Positions 25,656-64,000 of a stretch of 64,000 nucleotides of DNA are shown in pieces. The notes beneath the pieces are model-generated. The model was not told the DNA's origin and ran no database searches. It was given only the letters and a program-made list of their open reading frames with translations. This stretch comes from Solea solea (taxonomy: Eukaryota; Chordata; Actinopteri; Pleuronectiformes; Soleidae), in contig NC_081146.1 in the NCBI RefSeq assembly GCF_958295425.1, positions 6,263,649-6,327,648 on the forward strand, read 5' to 3'. Every line of letters begins with the position of its first letter. Position 1 is the first letter of the stretch. The position numbers and the translations under genes were made by a program.

Positions 25656-26790
25656 CCATAGAGGGATAAAGGAGCAACATTTTTATCTCTTCAATGTATT
25701 TAATGATGAGCTGTAGCCTCATATCTGCCTCATAAAGGCAGAGAGAGACAAACTAGGGTTTCTTGAATTAATGAATGAATGAATGAATAAACTGACTTAT
25801 TTTATGAAAGTTACATTTAAGCTTGTATCCGTAATTGGTTTCTAAAACTTTTTTTGTGTTATTAATCTAAATCCCCTTCATGTCTGGGGAAAAGAGAAAC
25901 AAAATCCAGTTTAGGACAAGTGCTGCAACTGATGCAACCGATGCATCCCACCCATTCCTGTCTGCTCTCTTGTCAAAGCTCCGCCCTCAAAACACATTAA
26001 CGCACACTCTCCGACAACTGCTCGAAGCAGAGTGAAGGAGGACGGCTATGTTGATATTGACTTCATCATCATGTCGGAATCACTTGCAAAAACAAGTATT
26101 AACACATATTATGATAATGAACTGTGCAGTTTAGGCAAGTCAGTGAGTGACGGGTACATTAGCCGGTCAGTTGGTTTGATCGGAACAAAATCATTGGTTG
26201 TGTTATTTTAAACATTGTGAGACAGCAGATTTAAACAACTTTATTTGTTGATGAATAACAGGATGTAGAGAGGATTTCAACAAAACCATTTACAGACGAT
26301 AGCTTTAAAACTCAGTCTCAAACGTGTTTGTAAGTAAACCAACTAAGAGATGATCATTTGTTTTAAATAAACTGAATGTGTTAAAGTGAGGTTTTATAAC
26401 GGTGGACAAATTAATATTTCATATCTTAATTTTACAGACACACACACACACTGTAGTGGATCAGTGGATCAGAGATGGAAGCATGAATGAGAGCATACAT
26501 CAGTTATTCAGATAATGTTGTAGCCACTGCAGGGAAGCACACTTCCAGGAATGACATCATTCTTTAAAGTTCTGAGCAGTTTTTTAACCATGAAGATAAT
26601 AAATGACCACCTGTCTTCTGTGTCTCCCTGCTCTTTTTCAGACTCAAGCACAGTGGACAAGGAAAAAAAGGGAAGAAGGAGAAAAGCAGAGACGAACAAA
26701 ACAAAACAAAACAAAACAAAAGGAGTGCCTTAGAAGTGAAAGGGAGCAGCATCAAACAACGTACAGCACTTTGTGAACAGTGAAGAAGAG

Positions 26791-55246
<28,456 letters not shown>

Positions 55247-56985
55247 GGGACGTTGATAGATTTAGAGTGACCAATTGGTGACTGTTGCCGTCGCACATTT
55301 CCACCCCCTCCACGCTTCAAACGCTTCTTTTGAAATCCACTTTCTTTGCTCTCCACTGGTCACACGCTCATTTCTTTGTGTCCTTGGCAGCCAGACGTTG
55401 ATTGAGAGACATTTGTATGCAATGTTGGGACTTGGAACATTTCTTTTTAAAGTGCAACTCTCATACCAAAAAAACAAGGACGTGAAAAACAGTGGCACAA
55501 AAAAGCACGACATACCACAACACATGTGCACATCCCTAAAAACTCTTAAATCCCACACTTGAATTAGCACCCTGTATTAACATACTAGGAGGAGGCTCCC
55601 ATTAATGCCAGCGAAGGAAGGACCATTGTGTACAGCTGCACTCATCCTCCTCAAAGAAAAAAGGGTTTTTGTTTTGGACGGAAATCTGCTCGACCGATTC
55701 TGAGAGAGAGAGAGAAAAGTCTGTTTTAAAATGTTTTAAGATTTGTTTTTAATGGGTTTAGAGGAGCATCTGCTCGGCCTGTATATGTAGACTTAACAAA
55801 GATTGTGTCTTGTTTCTGCTGACACTGGGAGGGCTGGGCCCTCAACAGCAGGACGCCATTTAATTTGACAAGAGCACTCGTTGCTGTGGACCTGTGAAGA
55901 TCTTTATTCTCCATTTTACTGCTTACTTGTGGACCTTCAGGGGAGGTTGACCAGCCCAGGGGTGACTGCAAACACAGACTGAAATGTTACTGAACTTTGG
56001 CATTGCCATCATTCCTGCAGTTACCTGTCTGGCCAAGCCCAGCCCCTTCTCACAACTGACCCCAGCACATGCCAGTAGGTAGAAAACAAAACATTCCTGT
56101 GCCTCTCATTCGCTTACCATTTAAAAAGAAAGGAGGTGGGTCAGAGTCAACGAGCACATCCTGGCTCTTACTTGTAGGTCAGGCTGTTACAGCCTTAAAT
56201 CCTCTATTGCCAAGCAGTTTTATTAACTTTTTTTAAAAAGAAAAGATCATTTGATTTGTATTTAACATGGTCATATTCAGTTTGTTGTTGTATTATTCTT
56301 ATGGTTATTGTTATCACTCTTCTTATCATTGCAGTGAATCCTGGTTTTTATTTTTAATCTCACTCCTGGCAGGTGTTTTCTTCAGTTCTGCCAGTTGTTG
56401 ATTTCCTGTATTAGTTTTCTTGAAATAATTGTGCAGGCAGGTGAAAGATGCTTCTACACACCTGCTCAGTTCCTCCATTGTAGTCTTCCCTTGACTGTCC
56501 TCTCACATTAGCAAGGACCTGTGGTGCATTTCTTTTTACGGTTCATTTCAAAGAGGAAGACATGAACCTTTATATTCTTTCAGCAGTAATAAGTCGTACA
56601 TTTTTAGAAACATTGTATGCCTCTCTGTCCCTCGCTATATTTGACTCTATAGCCTCAACACTTGTACATCTCCTTCCTCCACCTCTTCCCTCCCCTCCTT
56701 CCTCCCTTTGTCACTTTATTGCTCTCTCCAGACCTCCTTTTTGGGACAGGAGGAGAGAAAACTGCAAGGAGGGTAACTAATCAAGAGAGCTGGTAGGATA
56801 AAAAAAAATTAAAAATACTGGTTGTGTCTTTGTGCAAGACTTGGTTGTGCTGTAAATAATTACTGTAGAGTCTGTAGACTCATTATATTATTGATACGGA
56901 ACATAAGTTGACTTTTAAGATGCCCATTACCGAAGGTAAAAACACATGAAATAAAAAAAAAAACAATAAATATGACAATTCATCT
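55247..56985 (+). other. cic: cic 3'UTR
   Basis: About 1.7 kb after the stop without other coding signal. AATAAA signals are at 56950-56955 and 56965-56970, with another at 57089-57094 as an alternative end. Confidence 0.7.
56965..56970 (+). terminator. cic: Probable cic polyadenylation signal
   Basis: AATAAA followed by a T/GT-rich stretch (TTTTTGTGTTC) 20-30 nt downstream. Confidence 0.6.
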
Positions 56986-57256
56986 TTTTGTGTTCTACTC
57001 CTTGTTTTGCTGTTCTAGTATGCAGGGTGGTGCTGGTGGGGGTTTATATAAATAATTTAAGGTTTATATCTGTATCTTTCAGTATGCAAATAAAATAGGT
57101 GTTCAATGAAAGTGATTTTATTGCTGGAAATGTGAAAACATGAGTTTTCCATAAATAGACAGTAATAGTGGAGGTTCAGGTTTTTTCCAACAGTGTTTAT
57201 TCTCTGTACATTAACTTTTAACTCGGACGAGTGCAAATGTCAATCTGGAAAAAACA

Positions 57257-57262
57257 TTTATT
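57257..57262 (-). terminator. znf526: Probable znf526 polyadenylation signal
   Basis: TTTATT on the plus strand is AATAAA on the minus strand, about 430 nt past the znf526 stop. A second copy lies at 57196-57201. Confidence 0.5.
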
Positions 57263-57688
57263 GATTTCACTTATTTACAACTGAATACATTACTGCAGAC
57301 AAATGCTCCAATTTTTGGACAAAAGGAAAATCACATCCATCTCATTTCAATGATAAAATAAAATTAATAATACAAACGTGAGGAGGCACAACCTATGGTC
57401 CTTTTTCATAACGAATGCCAGTATGCATCCTTTAAACACTGATCCCTCCAACAGCTTGAGGGAGGTAAATGTACTTTGGTGTGTTTCCCAAATTCCTCAA
57501 TCTTTGCATCTTATCATTTCAACATTCTTCCAGTAAATTACTACTCAGAACTGAACACTGAGTATTGAATTCTCAACCTCACAGTATATCATTGGTCTTA
57601 GTTTACGTCTGTGCAATGAAGTACCGGACACATCGTTTCACCAGTAGCTTTATGAGTTAATTCAAGTGTTTCTGACTGGTGCTCATCC

Positions 57689-57856
57689 TCAGTGGAGCTG
57701 CAGTCCATCCACAGCGACCGTGTCCATGGCGAGGCCGTTCTCTAAAGCTGTGTGATAGATCTCCAAGGCCTGCTCCAGAGGCAGCTCTCCACCCTCAATT
57801 GTCTCAATGATGGCGATGGTCTCCCCAAACTCATTACACATGATGGTAGGAGTGCC
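57689..57856 (-). CDS. znf526: znf526 last coding exon
   Basis: Acceptor CTTCTGCTTAG; 55 codons starting GTPTIMCNEFGETIAIIETI and ending VAVDGLQLH, TGA at 57691-57689. TIMCxExGETIAIIET matches the human ZNF526 C-terminus as I recall it, which supports both the exon and the gene name. Confidence 0.88.
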   Translation of the reverse strand, partial: GTPTIMCNEFGETIAIIETIEGGELPLEQALEIYHTALENGLAMDTVAVDGLQLH

Positions 57857-60757
57857 CTAAGCAGAAGAGGAGGAAACCAAACTCAGGATATCAGGTACAC
57901 AATTTACAGATGCTGATTAAATATCAACCTCTTGCTTACTGCAGCCATTTGTGTTAGTTTAATTGTGCACAAGATATGATTCAACTTTATTTCCATTGCT
58001 GATAAAAATTATTATTTTCTTTATTTTAAGTGATGAGGTGACAAATCAATTCTGACCTGCTGAAGATCTGAGGCTTGGATCTGGATGAGCTGAGGCTGTC
58101 TGTTGGCTAATTCCACAGCTGATGCATCCACCACTGTCACAGCAGAGCTGGTCTCCATGGCAACTTGAGCGGCAGTCTCCTCATCCAGCTTCTGCTGCCT
58201 GGCGTGGGTTTTCTTGTGGTTCCTCAGGTTGGAGAAGGTCTTGAAGGCTTTGCCACACAGTAGACAAACATGCGGCCGTTCTCCCGTGTGAGTTCGTCGG
58301 TGTTCGGCGAGGTGCATACTCTGGATGAAACCCTTTCCACACACTTCACAGCGGAATGGCCGCTCTCCCGAGTGTGTACGCAGGTGCTCTCGCAGGTGTG
58401 TGTTTTGACGAAAGCGCTTGCCACACACCTGGCAGGGAAACGGCCGTTCACCAGTGTGGACTCGCAGGTGAAGTGCAACTCCGGAGGAAGACACAAACTG
58501 TTTACCACAGACAGGGCACTTGTGGGCTTTAGGTCTCTTCCCCTTGGTGTACTGCGTTCGTCCGGGGCCTAAGGCAAAGTGGCTCAGTCTGTGAAGTCGC
58601 AGATTGGCAGGAGAGTTGAGCTTCTTCCCACAAATGTTACAATCTAGGCCCCCCCGCAAGAGACTGGTTGAGTCTCCGGACTCCGCCTCTAGTGTGGTGG
58701 AGGTGGAGGGCTCCGAGGTCAGCTCTTTGCCCAGCTGAGCTTGGTTGTTGATTTCTTTGGTGCCCACTTCTGTCCCTGTAGCAGCCTGCACCAGGTTCAG
58801 ATGCTCCTCCAGACAATGGTTGTCTCGTTGCCTCCTGCTCAGGAAGCCAGCAGTACAGTGAGGACAGGAGAAGGGGGCTGGAGACCCCGGGTGCTGCGTG
58901 TAGCGATGTGCTGCTAACTTGGAGGGCCAGCGAAAAGTGGCAGGGCAGTCGGGGCAGCACAGAGTTGCAGCGCTAGAGTGCAGCAAGCTGTGCTGACGGA
59001 GGTTGGAGGACTGAGAGAAGGTGCGGTGGCAGACATCACAGCGGTATGGGCGAACACCAGAGTGTATGAGGTTGTGCCTCAATAAATTGGCTAGAGATGA
59101 GAATGTTTTGCCGCAGTCAGAACACTGAAAGGGCCTCTCGCCAGTATGTGTTCGAATGTGGTTGCGCACGTGCATCTGCTTCTTAAAGGACTTGCCACAG
59201 ATTCCACAGACAAAGCTGCGCTCGGTGACATGGGACTTGCGTCGATGTTGAACTAACAGCAGCTGGGAGGCAAAGGTCTCATTGCACGTACGACATGAAA
59301 ATGGCTCCTTCTCTGATGATGCAGCCTCTGTTGAGACCATGGAGGTCAACATGACTCCTGCATCAGTGTCATTCACTGGGTCTGTCACTAAAGCAGAGTT
59401 GGTGGCTTCCTCCACCTGCTGGATGTCATCAGTTTCACCCTCAAGTATCACAGACACCTCCGCATTGTACTCCTCCCCCTCCTTCTCTTCCTCGCCTCCT
59501 TTTCCTTGATCCTGAGAACTTTGTATTGGATCATCTCCCAGTTTTTCCATCTCTTCTTCTGTGAGAGGTGCCATCATGTTAGTGTAGGAATCCCTCTTTT
59601 CTCTTGCTCGCTGCAGGATGGCAAGTGCAGAAAGAGATGCTCTTCTTGGAGCCGAGTCCTAGATAATACAACAAACGTATGTTACATTCAAATGTCTCAC
59701 TATCATTGGATTGTGGATGTTATGATGTTGTGTTTTTTTTAATTGTACTACCATAGAGGCAACAGCGTGTGCTCCGTATGTATCACGGTTAAGGTGAGTG
59801 CGACGGTGGTAGAGGTACTTGGTCATGTTGGTGAAGGTTTTATTGCAGAACTGACACTTGTGAAGGGGATCTGCAGTGTGGGACTTCCTGCAAGAAGCAG
59901 GAAAAAGGAAAAAATACAAAAGATACAAATATAAGGTGAGTCAAAGGGCCATGCCCAGGGTCTGTTGCTCATTATTCTTATGGATGCCGTGCTGTCTCCA
60001 AGCCTCTTACCTGTGCATGATCAGAGTCATCTCAGTGGTGTAGCCGTTGCCACAGTCTACACACAAGTACCTGGCCACACCGGAGTGTGTGCGCAAGTGC
60101 GTCTGCAGTGAAGTTACCTTCTTGAATACTTTGCCACATTCAGGGCAATCATGCGTGCCCTGCTCGTGCACACGTTTGTGAGCAGCCAGTCGGTTGACTG
60201 AATTGAAGGTGCGGTTGCAGAGCTCACATTGTTGAGGCTTGGCCCACACCATTTCTTTCTTCTCTGCCACTCGAACTCTCATGTCCTCCACTTTCTCAGT
60301 TGCCTCCTCCCTCCCTCGCCCTTCCTCGAAGCCACCCATGACCCCGGACTCTTCACTCTCCTTGTCCTGGCACAGGAAGTGCTCCCCCTGGTGCTGGAGG
60401 AAATCCTCTGGAGTCTGGAAGAGAAGGGAGCACTCTGAACACTCGTAAGGGTGGATGACCACCACCTCTGTCGGTTGCTGCAGCTCCTGGACAGTGGGGG
60501 CCAACCTTAACTCGAGTCTCTGGACACCATTCTGCAGAACTTCAAGCTTTTCTGAGGTACCTTTGCCGACAGCAGACAACAGAGGGGGCAACTTGGAGCC
60601 GCTCTGATTGGGAGCAGTGGAGTTGTCAGCCAGGACTTGAGCTGTGAGAATCTGCAGGTGCATGGTAGCAGAACCGGGGGTTGCCGTCACAGGAGGCAGC
60701 AGGGCAGAGCGGGAGGGAGTAGCAGCTTTAGAAGCGGACTGACGTTTCTGTTGTTTC

Positions 60758-60816
<59 letters not shown>

Positions 60817-62813
60817 TTGTTGCTGCTGGGCAAGTACCTGGAAAATACATATAACAACATACACAGAAGAATGTAAACCAACACTAAAACCTCCCAAATA
60901 TATGCCTCTGTTGTTCAGATTCCACCTGTGCCTGTACCTGTGCCAGTATCTCCCCAGCCTGCTGCTCACTCAACAGATAGTTCTGCATACTGCTGAGTGG
61001 AGTGACGGTGCCGTCAGGCTGCAGCACATACTCCTGTAACAGTGGAGAAAATAGGTTACCAAGTTACCATTACTGAACACTTGAATCCATAATTTCTTTC
61101 TGAAACACTTTTGTGTTGCCTGTTGAAGTTCTCTTCTGGATAGCCAGCAATAGATTAAATAAAACCTCAAATAACTGGTCATGCTGATCACAGTATTGTA
61201 CATGTTATAAGCATCAGATTTGTGTTCTTTTTATCAGGACTTGAATATGATTTCAACAAATAAAAAAAAATAGTGTTGTAGAGTCTAATTACAGGTCATT
61301 TATTTAATGCAATGCAACAAACTAATAAAACAGTTCAGAAACAGTGCACCACAAAGAAAATTCTTCTCTGTCACATTGTCTTTACAACTCTCCACTGAGG
61401 ACTACTCAGTGTTGGTGTTGTAGAACTTGATGATTTTGTCCTAAATGGTATTTGTCAATATGGTTGTTTGCTTACTGTGGGCTCTGTGTTACTGTGTGTG
61501 CTGCTCCTGTTGTGGGTCCGTCGGTGCTCCAACCAGGTCTCAGGTGAGTCGAACAAAGCCAGACAGTCGAGACACTGGTACTGGACCGCTCCTGACACAT
61601 GAGCCCCTGACCTGGCTTCTCCCGTCTGCAGGACCTCTGGTAAACAGTCATTTACACACACACACACACTGTTAGTGTTGCACATTTAACTTGAAATGCA
61701 TAGGAGCTAATCGTATACATCTTCAAATCAAAATCCCAATTTGAAACAATGCAATTAGCAAAGGCTGCAATTTAGGATACATATGTTACGCAGGCTAATT
61801 CACATGTTTAACTTCTTGAGTAGTCATTTCAATTGTATCTCATGCACCACCAACCAAAGCTTGACTTAAAAAAAATATTGCAAATCGAATAGCAACCACA
61901 ACATCTGTCAAAAAAAATCCACAAGGAGATATTTTTCCCCAATTTGTTCATCCCTTGGAGCTGTGCAACTGGAAACATCCGTATTATGTCCACCGTGTAA
62001 GAATGTGTGACTTTTAATGGTGAGACTGCAGACAGCAACAGCTGAAGAACTCCTTCACGCACCCGCTCTCTTTTCCAATAAGGAATGCTGTTCGTCTTTG
62101 TGTTAGAAAAAAGCGTTCACTTTTAAAAGCAAAACATATGCTCTGACTGATTTGTTTATATGTGCGGCAGTACAAATATAATGGTACAGATGCCTCTGTA
62201 AAGCAAAACCCTAACCATAGATGAGCATTTATAATACACTTATATGGATAGTATATTCAGTATTTACCAGTATTACATCATATATGTTACACGCTGGAAC
62301 TTTAAATAGGGTGTTCTCTGTAGCAAGATTGCATGAGTCTGCAATAACTATACTGAGAACAGTTTGATTCCCTTATTATGGCTGCATTATTATGTTATTA
62401 AAAGTTTGATTTCTTTATAAGACCAGTTTCTCAGGACAGCATTGCACACAGCCGGACTACAGTATATGAGGAATAATGTGCACCCAGTTTGCAATGTTTG
62501 CTCAAAACAACCATATGTCACCTTGTTGCTCCATCTGCATCCCAGCCTCCCTCATGTGCATCTCCTGATGCTGCAGCAGCTCCTCAGGGTTTATGATGAG
62601 TGTCCCACACTCCAGACACTGGTAGTGCTGGGTCTGCTCCTCAGCTGGGACGCCCTGGATGGCCACCTCCATTTCTCCATCACCCTCTTGGCCAGTGTGG
62701 ATCTGCTGGTGGATTAAAACTTCCTCGAGGGTGTTGAAGAGCTGGTGGCACTCACTGCACATATACTGGTGCTCCACATATGCACCGTCTGCCTCCTCCT
62801 GTTGCTCCTCCAT
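57689..62813 (-). CDS. znf526: ZNF526-type C2H2 zinc-finger protein (ZNF526/ZNF574 family), whole gene
   Basis: Seven minus-strand coding exons with closing frames give 1,097 aa: 62813-62522, 61636-61476, 61033-60926, 60837-60011, 59887-59752, 59658-58057, 57856-57689. I count 19 C2H2 fingers: two in exon 1, one in exon 2, four in exon 4 (the last split by an intron), one in exon 5 and eleven in exon 6. Linkers such as THTGERPF mark a DNA-binding array, so a nuclear role is inferred. The N-terminal and central fingers (THDCPECGKVFKK, ARYLCVDCG, FTNMTKYLYHRRTH, HVRNHIRTHTGERPFQC) and the C-terminal tail fit ZNF526 best. The last five fingers and the long METSSAV region recall ZNF574. Human ZNF526 is shorter (about 670 aa, from memory). 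A 24-Gln tract is encoded in exon 4. ZNF574 is the alternative name. Confidence 0.88.
58057..59658 (-). CDS. znf526: znf526 coding exon 6 (fingers 9-19)
   Basis: Acceptor ATTATCTAG; DSAPRRASLSALAILQRARE precedes MMAPLTEEEMEKLG, so that ATG is internal and not the start. An acidic linker leads to eleven fingers, then VAMETSSAVTVVDASAVELA and LIQIQASDLQQ. Donor CAGCAG|GTCAGA, phase 0. Reading on past the donor would give only a short unrelated tail. Confidence 0.93.
59752..59887 (-). CDS. znf526: znf526 coding exon 5 (finger 8)
   Basis: (R)KSHTADPLHKCQFCNKTF, TNMTKYLYHRRTHLNRDTYG to ASM. Donor ATG|GTAGTA, phase 0. Confidence 0.92.
60011..60837 (-). CDS. znf526: znf526 coding exon 4 (polyQ and fingers 4-7)
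   Basis: Acceptor TTTTCCAG|GTACTTGCC; VLA, then 24 Gln, KQQKRQ, a linker, and fingers YECSECSLLFQTPEDFLQH, CELCNRTFNSVNRLAAH, CPECGKVFKKVTSLQTH and YLCVDCGNGYTTEMTLIMH. Donor CACAG|GTAAGA, phase 2. Confidence 0.92.
60757..60828 (-). repeat. znf526: Polyglutamine tract, CAA/CAG mixed
   Basis: 24 consecutive Gln codons on the minus strand with interspersed CAA and CAG, then Lys-Gln-Gln-Lys. Confidence 0.95.
60926..61033 (-). CDS. znf526: znf526 coding exon 3
   Basis: EYVLQPDGTVTPLSSMQNYL, LSEQQAGEILAQVQAQ. Two in-frame donors 12 nt apart (CAG|GTACAG at 60937 and CAG|GTGGAA at 60925) would include or omit VQAQ. Confidence 0.85.
61476..61636 (-). CDS. znf526: znf526 coding exon 2
   Basis: (E)VLQTGEARSGAHVSGAV, then finger 3 YQCLDCLALFDSPETWLEH. 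Acceptor GTTTACCAG, donor CCCACA|GTAAGC, phase 0. Confidence 0.9.
61637..62521 (-). other. znf526: znf526 intron 1 (coding)
   Basis: 885 nt, AT-rich, no feature seen. Confidence 0.75.
62522..62813 (-). CDS. znf526: znf526 coding exon 1
   Basis: ATG at 62813-62811 (context GCCAGCATGG), MEEQQEEADGAYVEHQYMCS; fingers 1 and 2. Donor CAAG|GTGACA, phase 1. Confidence 0.9.
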
Positions 62814-62980
62814 GCTGGCACTGTTTGTATGCTGTCTTTATGATATATACTGTAGGTATCTCATGGAAGGTGGCTTTGTGAGAGGTGGTGAGGATGCTGA
62901 GTGTTGGGCTGAAGCTTCACTGTGGAGTCATATGCATGATGAGTACTTCCTTCATACAGAGGGCCAGTGTAAGAGCACAC
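62814..62980 (-). other. znf526: znf526 5'UTR part of the first coding exon
   Basis: A strong acceptor (TGTGTTTTTTGACAG|GTGTGC) at 62981-62982 on the minus strand would start this exon and leave a 167-nt leader. Weaker acceptors lie nearer the ATG. Confidence 0.55.
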
Positions 62981-63149
62981 CTGTCAAAAAACACACACCA
63001 TGTAATAGTATCAGGACTTGCATAGTACACAAGGTTTCATTCAATTATTAATAATTTATGTTAATCTCATATGTTTGGGGTTTTATGGTATCAAACACGC
63101 AGTAGAGTTCACACAGACACATTCTGGAACAATCTTGGGGACAAACATT

Positions 63150-63670
63150 GCACAGGCGTTAGCTACACGAAGGCCCTCTACTGCTAACGACATGACCACG
63201 GCCCAAAGAAAACGGTTGTATCGTTTGACTCGAACATGTGCTTCCTATCTTTGTTCACAGTGTGATGGCATATGGAGAGCTCTTGGCGGCGCTCCCTCCA
63301 ATATTGCAGACCTGTTTCTCGACACCGCGGTTTCCTGACAGCGGCAGCCCGGTTCGTCGGGCGGTCCGTCAGGCGGCGCTACACACTTTTACCCGTAGCT
63401 CTCCGGCTGCGACGGCGGGCCCTTCTTTCTCCTTACCTCTCATTTGCTCTCGTTGGACAAGTCCTCGTGTGGTCGTCTTACTCCAGTGTATGGCTTATTT
63501 TTTATTTCCTCGTCCCCGCGAGTGGCACAGAAATGAAAAAGGTAAACGGTGTCCATGGGAAATTACATTTCAAGGCATGTAAAGATGCGTTTCCCCGCCG
63601 AGAGCCTCCATTCTTGTGCCACAAAGCCCCGCCCAATGCGGTAGCTTCAAATTTTTAGATTCCGTGATTG
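63150..63670 (-). promoter_or_regulatory. znf526: znf526 promoter and non-coding exon 1
   Basis: CpG-rich stretch with CCAAT-type boxes (CCGCCCAATG near 63631, GATTGGAC near 63667). A minus-strand consensus donor GAGAG|GTAAGG at 63436-63435 could end a non-coding exon whose upper limit is not determinable. Plus-strand ORFs here have no family match and are probably by-products of GC content. Confidence 0.55.
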
Positions 63671-64000
63671 GACAGCCTGACTGTCAATCATAGACCGTCA
63701 TTTGCTGATGGGAATTGTAGTTTTTATTTTTTATATGCATATAATGCATATTTTCTTAAACTTCTTCGTAGTAGTAGTAGTAGTAGTGTGTTTCCCTGTA
63801 TGTCTGTATATCTTGTCTTATCTTCTTATTGTGGTAATAATAGGTTAAAATATGATTTGATAATTTTACAAAGCACTACTGACCCCATTAATGATACCTA
63901 AACTTGTGTTATACTACATATACATACAGTATATTGTGGCATATTTTGTTTTTCATATTATATGAGAATAAAATAAACTAACAGGTGTTGCTATTATTAT
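63671..64000. other. AT-rich flank, nothing recognised
   Basis: Contains a short (GTA)n run (63768-63787) and AT-rich sequence. No gene seen before the window edge. Confidence 0.4.

Larger units (their letters stand above)
20661..26641 (+). other. cic: CIC-L intron 1
   Basis: No coding exon seen. Contains a 31-bp tandem duplication (21487-21548), several long microsatellites, and overlapping TGAATGAA octamers at 25772-25787. It ends in a strong pyrimidine tract and acceptor (CTGCTCTTTTTCAG|ACTC). Confidence 0.6.

Noticed and set aside
25065..25722. ORFs rich in CVCVCV, HTHTHT or ERERER
   Set aside because: Translations of the TG and CT microsatellites.
26773..26790. Six extra N-terminal residues of CIC-L from a GTG codon
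   Set aside because: GTG starts are not expected in vertebrate nuclear genes. ATG 26791 gives MRPIKK, which aligns with human CIC-L MKPMKK.
58021..58056. VRIDLSPHHLK as the znf526 C-terminus
   Set aside because: A consensus donor follows CAGCAG, and the downstream exon 57856-57689 supplies a conserved ZNF526-type tail.
59569..59577. MMAPLTEEEM as the start of a separate zinc-finger gene
   Set aside because: An acceptor at 59660-59659 adds DSAPRRAS... in frame and joins in phase 0 to finger exon 5, so the ATG is internal.
63018..63658. Plus-strand ORFs of 106-128 aa at the right end
   Set aside because: They overlap the CpG-rich znf526 promoter on the opposite strand and have no family features.

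Overview
The window reads as nuclear DNA of a ray-finned (teleost) fish. Genes are split by GT-AG introns, dinucleotide microsatellites are dense, and the gene-poor stretches hold Tc1/mariner, hAT-like MITE, tRNA-SINE and LINE relics of types common in teleosts. The gene set matches the ERF-CIC-ZNF526 neighbourhood of human 19q13.2. There is no sign of bacterial or viral gene organisation.

Layout. 1-1590 (+) holds the last two coding exons of erf, an ETS-domain repressor whose start lies outside the window. 1591 to about 19,250 is 3'UTR plus repeat-rich intergenic DNA. 19,280-20,660 is a CpG-rich region with two CREB-type sites and at least eight CCAAT boxes, taken as the promoter of the long isoform of capicua (CIC-L). 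The CIC-L coding exon lies at 26,791-30,649. A second CpG-rich promoter and non-coding exon at about 39,050-40,150 serve the short isoform (CIC-S), whose 52-nt first coding exon (41,549-41,600) is too small for ORF calling. Both first exons end in phase 1 and splice into the same 19 downstream exons (42,328-55,246). I closed the reading frame at every junction: CIC-L is 2,744 aa and CIC-S 1,475 aa. On the minus strand and convergent with cic, 57,689-62,813 encodes a 1,097-aa protein with 19 C2H2 fingers in seven coding exons. It is best matched to ZNF526 and includes a last coding exon lying outside the long ORFs. Its CpG-rich promoter is near 63,300-63,660.

How the genes relate. ERF and CIC are both transcriptional repressors that ERK signalling switches off, ERF by nuclear export and CIC through its HMG-box/C1 DNA-binding module. 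This window therefore carries two RTK/ERK-responsive repressors side by side. ZNF526 is a poorly characterised zinc-finger protein that stays linked to them.

I found no clearly new system. The best leads are a C3H module in CIC-L that resembles plant WRC domains, a decaying duplicate of a cic splice acceptor, RFX-type palindromes upstream of the CIC-S promoter, a fish ZNF526 combining features of mammalian ZNF526 and ZNF574, and a degenerate hammerhead-like relic in a cic intron. Comparisons with mammalian proteins come from memory of those families, not from a search.
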